NCBI RefSeq assembly: GCF_026210795.1
Contig: NC_089442.1
Coordinates: 682,001-746,000, forward strand
Reading direction: 5' to 3'
Length of the DNA stretch: 64,000 nt
Source: Rhizophagus irregularis
Taxonomy: Eukaryota > Glomeromycota > Glomeromycetes > Glomerales > Glomeraceae
Each line of letters opens with the position of its first letter. Position 1 is the stretch's first letter. Positions 56,216 to 64,000 of this stretch are shown here, piece by piece. A model generated the notes under the pieces. The model had not been told where the DNA came from. It saw only the letters and a program-made list of their open reading frames with translations, and searched no databases. The position numbers were made by a program, and so were the translations under genes.

Positions 56216-57749
56216 ATGTCTTTATGTTCTGATTGTAAAAAACCAAATACTAGAATATTTTAGTGTCAAAATTGTAACTCAAAACGATTTCAAGAAAATT
56301 TCGATAATTGGACCAGCGGAAATGAATTAATAGACAAATTTATACAAGATGCTCAATTAAAAGCAAGAAATTATAATGAAGTTATAGAATGGATTCCTTA
56401 TGATCGTTTAAGAAATATATTATTTCTCGCTAGTGGTGGTTTCAGTACCGTTTATAAGGCTATTTGGTTGGATGGATATATTGAAAAATGGAATAATGAA
56501 AGGAAACAATGGTGTAGACATATTAATTCAATAAATGATGAAGATTGTAAGAATTCAAAAGCTAAAGATGTTAAATCACCACTTAGTGGTAATGAAAATA
56601 GGTTCGGTAAAATAAACGTAGTACTAAAAAGTTTAAATAATTCCAAGAATATTAATCCCACTTTTTTAGAAGAGGTAACGTTAATTTTATTGTAATTCGT
56701 TAATTATATTGTCTATTATCTTATTTTATTTTTATATTATAATTTATTTAGTGGGAAAATTATTTAAAATTTGTATATTCGGCTGGAAATGATAGAATAC
56801 TTTCGGTTCAATTATATGGAATATCCGAAAACGTTAAATTATATGGTCGTATTAAACGAGGTGAAACTCGGAAATTTAATAGACAATTTAATGATAAAAA
56901 AATGTAACCCAAATGATAAATATGGTAATTTTATATTACTTAGCATAAATGTAATTTATTTCACGGTGATCTTCATAGTGGTAACTTGTTATTATCTACT
57001 GATATGCACGCTCATATAAGTGATTTGGGTTTAAGTCGACCAGCTGATAAACCTTCTAAATCTGGTGATGTTTATGGTGTAATTCCTTATATCACTCCTG
57101 AAGTTTTAAATGGTGGACCTTATACAAAATCTTCCGATATATATTCTTTTGGTATAATCATGTGGGAAATGACTTCTGGCGTTCCTGCTTTTAGTAATGT
57201 TCCTCACGATTTTGATCTTATCTTGAATATTTGTTGTCATGAATTAAGACCAAGGATCGTTGGAGGTACAGAAGTTGAATACATAGAATTGATGAAAAGA
57301 TGTTGGGATCAAGATCCTGAAAAAAGACCATCATCTTTAGAATTAATTGATTATTTTAGAACATGGAAGAATGAATATAGATTTAATTGGCACGAAAGAG
57401 TACCCGTCCCAGGTAATAAATAAGCAAATAGTGAAAACATATTAAAAAAATTTTACTGACTTATTGTTTTTTTTCGTCAATAGAAAATACATCTCTTCAA
57501 TATCATCCAAAGTCTTGTTACACGAGCAGATTAATTAATTGCTCCGAATTAAATAAAATACCGTCTAAAACGAAAAATGGTCATAGCAGAATGCCTAGTC
57601 ATGGTAACAATTATATACAGTACCGATAATTTTTTCTTTTTTTTTGCATTATATTTACTGATTTTTCGTATTTTTTTAAAAAAATAGCTGATTGTCAACT
57701 TACCCAGGATATTCTTGAAAGCCTTCAAGATGAATATTTACGAGATTGA
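56216..57749 (+). pseudogene. Broken family kinase gene
   Basis: Reads from MSLCSDCKKPNTRIF (ATG 56216) with TAG at codon 16 (56261), then NWTSGNE, glycine loop ASGGFSTVYKAIW and the exon end EE|GTAACG at 56674. The next exon (from 56753) reaches YGISEN, then a one-base frameshift separates YMVVLNEVKLGNL. The segment between hinge and catalytic loop (helices D-E) is missing, and HGDLHSGNLL, DLGLSRP, ITPEVL and the C-lobe continue to 57412. Terminal exons 57484-57603 (HPKSCYTSRLIN) and 57688-57749 are intact. Two independent breaks mark it as a recent pseudogene. Confidence 0.75.
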
Positions 57750-58590
57750 AATGATTTTCTATAATTGGAGATACTATATTTTATAATATACCTATCGCAG
57801 TCAGGGCGCAGCAGTTGTTATTTTTTGTACTGCGGGATATTCGATACCCGAAAGTGGGCATCCTATAATAATAACAATATGAATGAAATCAAGATGATAA
57901 TTTTCATGTTTATAAATTTTATTGCGCAATTTTGTGTTAATATATTACATTTTATATATATATATATTTATAAAAAATTAAATCATTTAAATCATTAAGG
58001 AATTTAATTTGTTTTAACGGATTTTTAAGAATCTTTTTATGCATACATATTTATATGCCAAAAATGACTTTGGAATTCAGATTATTAAATAAATACATTA
58101 ATCCCCTGTCGCACTAAGTGTCACTCATGATCACCTTCATACTAATTTTTAAAAATTGCGAGTGATTAGCTGAGTTTATAAATGACCGGGAATCTTCGTT
58201 TAGTTATTTCCCGGTCTTATATAGATAGCCGGGAAATTACTAATTTTAGTTTAAAATAGTTAAAATAGTTAATATTTAACAAGATATATTATTATGTTCT
58301 GTATCCGATAATTTGATAATTTTGACATCTCACTACAAACTACGTGGTACGATAACGTTGCACTTCATGGTTTTTACTTTGGTCGATTAATCAATCAAAT
58401 TCCCTATTGTAATATGACACTCAAAAGATCAATATTTTATAAATTTATTTCAGTTTTGTTTTATACATACAATAAATTGTCTTAAATTTTTTACAATTTT
58501 TTTACTATAATGACCTAATATACCCCCTATTAAGATAAAAGAACACAATAAATATTCGACATTATTATGTCTTTAATAATTTTATTAGCA
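57750..58590. other. Intergenic region
   Basis: No gene seen. A GC-richer stretch at 57795-57855 (cagggcgcagcag…gcgggatattcgatacccg) can form small hairpins but does not fit a tRNA. Confidence 0.3.
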
Positions 58591-59544
58591 TTATAAACTG
58601 CCAATTCTTTTTATGCACAATCCATATGGTCTAATATCATCATCTTCTGGTACTAGCCAAGTATTATTATACTTACTTAATCTTACAGGGTTAATTCTAT
58701 TCTGAAAAACAACCTTCCATCTAGCATTCTGGCGCTCAAATTGTGTAGCAAATCTTTCGGCAATACTGATTTCAGGGGTTGAATATATTCCCGTCCCATA
58801 TGAAAAGCGTACTCCTCTTTCATTTCGATAACCCTCTCTCGCAATTTGTTCTGCATTGTCTACATCAGTCCCATGATAAGAAACTGGCCATTCACGAGAA
58901 CTAGTACCAACACTTCCCAACCATATTGCATCAGATCCATACCTTCTGGCAACATTAAGAGCAAATCTTTTCCATCCATAAGGTCGTCTGTATAATTCCA
59001 TTCCACGAAGGAAAGTTTCTCCATTATCACTTATATTTGTAAAGTCACGATCATATGATGGATCTAATAAATCAGGCCTTATAACATAAAAATCATGGCC
59101 TCCAACGACTTTAGACAAGACTTGTATTGTACAACCTTTCTGAATATTGTAAGATGTTAGAGTTTTATCGTCATTCAGTTGTTTACCATTAAATATAAGA
59201 CGTATCATCTTAATAACTGTTCCAAACTTTGCACAAATGACGTTTTTAAACTCAAGAACGGTGATACTTGTATCAACAAACATTGATTGACTATTCCCAG
59301 CGAGAGATTCGAAAGGTTTGACGAAAATTTGAATTAGTTTGTTATTATCAGAAAAAGTTACATCTTTAGGAGGATCAATATCTTTGATTTTAATTCGTAT
59401 TAAAGATTTTTTATAAATAGTATCAAGATCTAAGATTTGAGCGGGATCAATTTTTAAACCATCAGCTTTGCATTCATCATACGTTTTTACGGGACATTTA
59501 ATTATAGACGAAATCGCTGAGGCAACAAGTGATAATTGAGACAT
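58591..59544 (-). CDS. Ubiquitin-like domain fused to ADP-ribosyltransferase-like domain
   Basis: A single-exon protein of 317 residues. Residues ~70-149 are ubiquitin-like: IQIFVKPF start, LIFNGKQLNDDKTLTSYNIQ (as in [20 protein letters not shown] of ubiquitin) and an end in KVVGG, with Gly148-Gly149 where ubiquitin is processed. Residues ~185-317 have the look of the PARP/ART fold: WPVSYHGT with His224, then GTGIYSTPEISIAERFA with Tyr254, and a C-terminal strand GLCIKRI. A catalytic Glu is not clear, so the product could be a mono-ADP-ribosyltransferase, an NAD or ADP-ribose binder, or inactive. The diglycine raises the option of cleavage by deubiquitinases that frees the ART part. Seen: the motifs. 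Family knowledge: HGT/GIYST. Inferred: activity. Confidence 0.75.
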   Translation of the reverse strand: MSQLSLVASAISSIIKCPVKTYDECKADGLKIDPAQILDLDTIYKKSLIRIKIKDIDPPKDVTFSDNNKLIQIFVKPFESLAGNSQSMFVDTSITVLEFKNVICAKFGTVIKMIRLIFNGKQLNDDKTLTSYNIQKGCTIQVLSKVVGGHDFYVIRPDLLDPSYDRDFTNISDNGETFLRGMELYRRPYGWKRFALNVARRYGSDAIWLGSVGTSSREWPVSYHGTDVDNAEQIAREGYRNERGVRFSYGTGIYSTPEISIAERFATQFERQNARWKVVFQNRINPVRLSKYNNTWLVPEDDDIRPYGLCIKRIGSL

Positions 59545-61420
59545 TTAATTTTTTCTAGTTAATTTACTAAATTTAGCTCCCATAAGTTTATCTGCTATTT
59601 TCGAAATTATTTTATGAAAAAAAAAGAATTTTTTTACGTTATTTATATCTTTTAAACAATTAATTACTAACCGTTTTTATTACACCATATTTTTTGATGC
59701 GATGATCTGCATCAACAAAATACGTCATGAGTACTTGAATATAAAAAATACATATAAATAGAAACAATAATAAAAAATTTAATATTGTGCTCAGCAGTGT
59801 CAATACTCAATACAATCACTTGATCCAAACCTAAAGAGGAAAATTTATTCAAATATTACAAAAATTAGTATCATCTTTACCCGAAACCTATAATTTTAGA
59901 CAATATATTTAAAACATCAAAACAATATTGTATTCATTTCATTTTTATCACAATATCATATGAAGATATCAATCGGTATCATTGTCCGAAGCGTATGCGT
60001 AGGACACTTCCATTCTACTCCAAACCATGTGTTGTCTGTCTGCACGCGTGTATGACCAATAAAATCTTAGGATCAGGTGTAATCTTAAATTTGTTTACAT
60101 GTATAACATTTTTTGTTTATGTCCCCTGATTTAAAATTTCTTAAAAATTTTTATGTCCCTCAGTCCCTGATTTAAAACTTCTTAATATTTCTTAAAAGTT
60201 TTTTACGCCATTCAAAAAATAACCAATAAATTTTTTAATTTCTTATAATTTTTTACATGTTTTTTATGTTTTTTAATTTGTATTTGTTTTTTTTTAAAAT
60301 AAAATTAAAATAACTGAAAATAAATAAAAAATAAAAAAATAAAACAATTGATTTCATAAATAACACTGAATTTTTGATCGTTGTGTTGTTGATTTCTTAT
60401 TATGAGCATGTGATTTATGACGCTTCGGACGCATCAACGGTTACCGTTTCCTAGTATAATCATATTTTCTTTCAAAAATATAATGTATATAATTTATTTT
60501 ATCATGTGTTGCTCCGATATTATTCGAAAAAAAATATCACGTTCATTTTACGCATTATAAACGCAATCACGTCTCTTCAATAATTTTATGTATTTTTAAT
60601 TTTTAATAAACTAAATAAAATTATCTAAGAACGAACAATCTGCAGAGTTTTCACAAGTTTCATTTCAAATCTTAAAAGCTTCAAAATTAAACATAACACA
60701 AACATTACATATTGTATATCTGATATCAAATATAATGTACTATTATTATTAAGAACAAATAATATTTCTAAGAGCAATTTATTTTAACCAAAAACCAAGG
60801 ACAATCAAATTAAAAAGAGTAATTTTTTACATTTTAGGATTGATGTTACAAAGATCTAGTCGACACATTTATCTATTGTCTTACGATTTACAAAATCAAA
60901 CTCAAAAACATGGCCGAAATTATTTGGTAATTCTTGCCAAATTTGTAGTACCCGTCATAATTATAAATATGTTACATAACTTCATAATGCGGGGCTGGCA
61001 GACAATTTCGGCCTGAATTTCGACTTTGGTAGAGTTTCAGTTTCGGGATTGACTGGCCGATACCGTTATGCCAAAATTACTGAGTTTCGGCCAGATGAAC
61101 ATTAAAAATCGCGTAACTATACGATATACTAATACAGTTTCAGATTCCAGAATTGCCAATTGTTTAGTAGGATAATTATTCCTCAGTACAGGTCATTCCT
61201 TTATACCCTAATAATAATTGGCAAAACCTTATTTTGATTACAATTTTTGCAATATCGAACAATGACAATACAAATACAGTATACAATTAATTTCATAGTA
61301 TAATGTAAACTTGGTATATCAAAGTTGCAGTTTAGGGCCAATATTTCGATATCTTAAAAATGAAATAAATAAAATAAAAATAACAAGAGTCCATCATTCA
61401 TGGGGAGCTGTGAAATTTAT
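59545..61420. other. AT-rich, repeat-bearing intergenic region
   Basis: GTCCGAAGCGT at 59985-59995 and its inverse ACGCTTCGGAC at 60421-60431 may be the ends of an old ~450 bp element. A ccctgatttaaaa phrase is repeated at about 60124 and 60167. GGCCGAAA-type motifs occur at 60932-61100. No gene. Confidence 0.35.
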
Positions 61421-61425
61421 AATAA

Positions 61426-61680
61426 GGAAAAAATGCTGTTTCAGCATTTTATATTAATTTATGAAAAAAATTGCTGAAATGATATTTTTTTCATATTAAC
61501 CTAAGAAAAAAATGCCGAAATGGCATTTTCGTATCAATTATTGAAAAAAATGCATTTTCAGCATTTTTTTTCATATTGATTTATGAAAAAGTGCTGTTTC
61601 AGCATTTTCATATCAATTTATGAAAAAACTACCGAAACAACATTTTTTTTATCTATATAACTAAAAAAATCAATGTCATG
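61426..61680. repeat. Tandem palindromic repeat, TGCTGAAA/TTTCAGCA
   Basis: About five units of 45-60 bp, each with an inverted pair around gaaat (for example AAAATGCC…GGCATTTT) separated by ttcatatt-aatttatgaaaaa. The phrase attaacctaagaaaaaaatg at 61495 reappears at the last bases of the window (63982-64000). Confidence 0.75.
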
Positions 61681-62794
61681 TTTAGACTACCCTCTGTATA
61701 AATAATTGTGAATTGTGTAATGTGCGGTCTGTCTGCTCCTGATCTATTCTGTAATAATATAGGTTTTTTATTTCTTTTAGCTCTCTATATTATAGTTAAA
61801 AATAATTAATTAGTGAATGCTGATTATGTCCACAGTTGATTACTAATCTATTATAAAAAATATTGTATTCTTTTTGGTTAGATTGATAGTCCGGGAGGTT
61901 GACCAGCAGTTGGGTTGAAATATTCGGTTACTAATATTTATTCTTTTTATCTAAATAGTTTTTAAAAACCGATTTTAGTTTATTCCTTTATTTATTTTAA
62001 TTAATATATTAAAAAATACCATTAAATTCTAAGAATTTTATTTTTTTAGTATTTTTAGTATTTTTACTTCAAATCACCGAGGGTGATCGTCACTGTTGGC
62101 CAGAATTATCAATTTTTACCGGCACTATATTTTTTTAATGCTGGTCGGTCATCATAATTTCAGTCACCGGTGATCATCACCCAATGATAGTTAGAAAAAT
62201 TCTTTTAGTATTTTTCTATATTACTGAATTTTTTTCTATTTTAGTTTTAGTAATGTTTTTTCTTTAATTGATAATAATTTCTTTTAGTAATTTTCTGATA
62301 TTCTTTTTCTTTTTAGTTTTAGTAATTTTTATAGATATTTTTTTTTATTCCCGATAATAATAGACCGCAGGGACGTTTTTTGTTACAGCTTTGGTAAATT
62401 TTTTTTTTGATGATAATTTTTTTCCGATCATATTGTATCTCCCCGATAACAATATGCCTTTCTTTCATCTATTTTTTATTTTTTATTTTTACAATGGATT
62501 GGAATTTGTTTTCATTTAATAATTTTTATTTTATTTTTTTTTTTTAACAATAGATCATTCAGTAATTATTTTTTTTTTCATTAGAAATATTTTTTTATTT
62601 TTTAAAAAAAAATTTTCCAACAATAGATCGGACTTTGCCCTTTCTTTATGTTCAGTAACTGACATTTACTAATATTAATTGGTAATAGTTAGTTCCAGTT
62701 ATAAAAAAAATTTACTTTTTTTTTTGCTTCCTGGTAACTAACACTTAAGTAATAGTTCTATCAATTTTTTAGTAATAACAATAGGCTTTGGTGA
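61681..62794. other. T-rich region with dispersed repeat copy
   Basis: Contains the minus-strand copy of the repeat at 62063-62215 and long T-tracts between ttagtaat phrases. No gene. Confidence 0.35.
62063..62215 (-). repeat. Dispersed repeat, inverted partner of 47393-47545
   Basis: Carries TGTTGGCCAGAATTATCAAT, TTTTACCGGCACTATA, ATGCTGGTCGGTCATCAT and CACCGGTGATCATCACCC in order, the reverse complement of the first copy with a handful of differences. Confidence 0.75.
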
Positions 62795-63189
62795 TAGGGA
62801 TTGGAACCGGTTAATGTTAACCGGTTAATTAACCGGTTAAGACGGTTAACCGGTTAAAGGATTTTGAAAATCGGTTAACCGGTTAAAACTATATTTACCA
62901 TAATTCTAGTCAGATTTATATAATGCGGCCCAGAGACATGTAAATTGCGGCCACGTGTTCCTAAACTTGAAGTTTTAATGCCGAATTTTTTTCTATTTAT
63001 TTATAATAATTTTAGTGATACATAGTCTTCCTTATAACTAAATATGCAAGTAAAATCAAAAATTGGTACAATTTGCAGTAAAAAAAGTTTTTAAAATATT
63101 TTTGATATTAACCGGTTATTAACCGGTTAAGACCCTTGGTTAACCGGTTTTTAACCGGTTAAGGTTTTTTTGGACGGTTCCAATCCCTA
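62795..63189. mobile_element. hAT-type MITE with perfect 8-bp target duplication
   Basis: 395 bp, ends TAGGGATTGGAACCG and its exact inverse, flanked by TTTGGTGA at 62787-62794 and 63190-63197. TIRs starting TAGGG and 8-bp duplications are hAT hallmarks. Both subterminal regions are packed with palindromic TTAACCGGTTAA units (about eight), the kind of repeated site a transposase would bind. No coding capacity. Confidence 0.88.
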
Positions 63190-63199
63190 TTTGGTGATA

Positions 63200-64000
63200 A
63201 GAATATTTTTTTTTTTTTTTGTAACAATAGATTTGATAATGGAATTTTTTTTTTAATATAAATTTTTATTTTAAACAATAGATTACTATGATATAAATCT
63301 CTGTATAATACATTCGTATGATGGTATTCTTGGTGATGAGAAATTTATTTATTTTTTTTTTGTAACAATTAATTATTCAGAATTGATTTTGTGATGAGTC
63401 TGTAAACGTACAGTAAACCATAAATTCTATAATACCGACTGCAACATTTGTTTAATATTATAATATTTGTCTCAAAGTTATTGTAATACTAAATCATTCT
63501 AACTTAACATATTGTAAATACACTTCACATTATTGTATTGTAAATATTGTAAATATAATTTATATCATTCAAATATAAATAATTGTATTATACTAATAAA
63601 TATAATGTATTATTCTAATATAATAATCATATTGTAAATATAAATTACTATATAAAATGTCCTCTAAATTCTTAGTCTAATATTAAATCAAATCTACACC
63701 TTTCTTATTAACACGCAAAAAATTTTTTAATGTGTAAAAGAATTTTTCTATATAAAAAAATTTTTTCTGAGGGTACTGCCTACCTTTTAGAACTCTTTTT
63801 TAGGCTTTTTTTACACTTTTTAAATTTTTATTTTATTTAATTTTATTATTTATTTTATTTTGAATTTCAATTCTTCAAATTTCTAATTACAAACAAAATT
63901 TAGTATTATAAAAGTAACAAAATTTCTAGAATTCTCTTTTCAATATATATTCTGGCGCAGCGCGACGGGTTACGGCTAGTATTAACCTAAGAAAAAAATG
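63200..64000. other. AT-rich end of window
   Basis: Holds the Helitron-like 3' end near 63979. Otherwise T-rich and A-rich tracts with no gene. Confidence 0.35.
63955..63979 (+). mobile_element. Candidate Helitron 3' terminus
   Basis: A GC-rich island in AT-rich DNA: CTGGCGC, loop AGC, GCGACGG can pair (7 positions with one mismatch and one G·T), followed after GTTACGG by CTAG and then T. Hairpin plus CTAG-T is the Helitron 3' signature. The 5' TC end was not found. Confidence 0.45.

Noticed and set aside
57795-57860. Possible tRNA or SINE (gcgggatattcgatacccg)
   Set aside because: The hairpin does not give a proper T-arm and no A-box or cloverleaf could be drawn.
1-64000. CRISPR arrays, operons, phage or bacterial genes
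   Set aside because: Genes have spliceosomal introns and eukaryotic domains; the repeat arrays lack a repeat-spacer pattern and cas genes.

Overview
The window looks like nuclear DNA of an arbuscular mycorrhizal fungus (Glomeromycotina, Rhizophagus type). This is inferred from very AT-rich DNA, genes split by 55-100 bp GT-AG introns, a high mobile-element load, and several members of the expanded lineage kinase family. Family hallmarks are a Cys-pair zinc ribbon, the phrase NWTSGNE, a first kinase exon ending in NEV, a YGISQ-P-TK hinge, and HxDLHxGNIL. No species assignment can be proved from the sequence alone.

Layout. 1-3.3 kb: 3' part of a kinase gene with a Cys-rich N-terminus repeated every ~283 residues. 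5.2-13.2 kb: an almost intact non-LTR retrotransposon on the minus strand (ORF1 RNA binding; ORF2 endonuclease, RT and RNase H; ORF3 zinc finger). 14.6-15.8 kb: two-exon gene with a GRG-rich tail. 16.6-17.9 kb: a ~185 bp satellite. 18.2-18.9 kb: a Myb/SANT-like plus RS-domain gene whose second exon is read in a frame different from the longest ORF. 20.35-21.26 kb: small coiled-coil gene followed by a run of microexon-like units. 23.5-27.5 kb: Helitron Rep-helicase with one frameshift. 29.5-41.8 kb: the most striking locus, described below. 43.8-47 kb: a small terminal exon and a predicted pseudokinase. 49-51 kb: decayed coding remnants. 52.1-54.1 kb: an eight-exon gene of unknown function. 56.2-57.7 kb: broken kinase gene. 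58.6-59.5 kb: a ubiquitin-like/ADP-ribosyltransferase-like fusion. 59.6-64 kb: repeats, including a hAT MITE with a perfect 8-bp target duplication and a Helitron-type 3' end.

The candidate new system is the minus-strand locus 41827-29508. Fourteen consecutive phase-0 exons each encode the same module: the hinge strand of one kinase, then a zinc ribbon, NWTSGNE linker and kinase N-lobe ending in (N)E/K-V. They are followed by one exon encoding the kinase C-lobe. All junctions keep frame, so one spliced product would be about 2,540 residues. Only the last N-lobe module has a normal glycine loop. A ~2.86 kb block of five modules has been duplicated with near identity. A 3,672 bp TA-flanked transposon sits inside one exon, and its precise removal restores the frame. 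The locus could make one giant multi-N-lobe protein or be an alternative-splicing cassette for N-lobes. The microexon-like arrays (inside that transposon, at 42.4 kb and at 21.3 kb) are a second unusual pattern.
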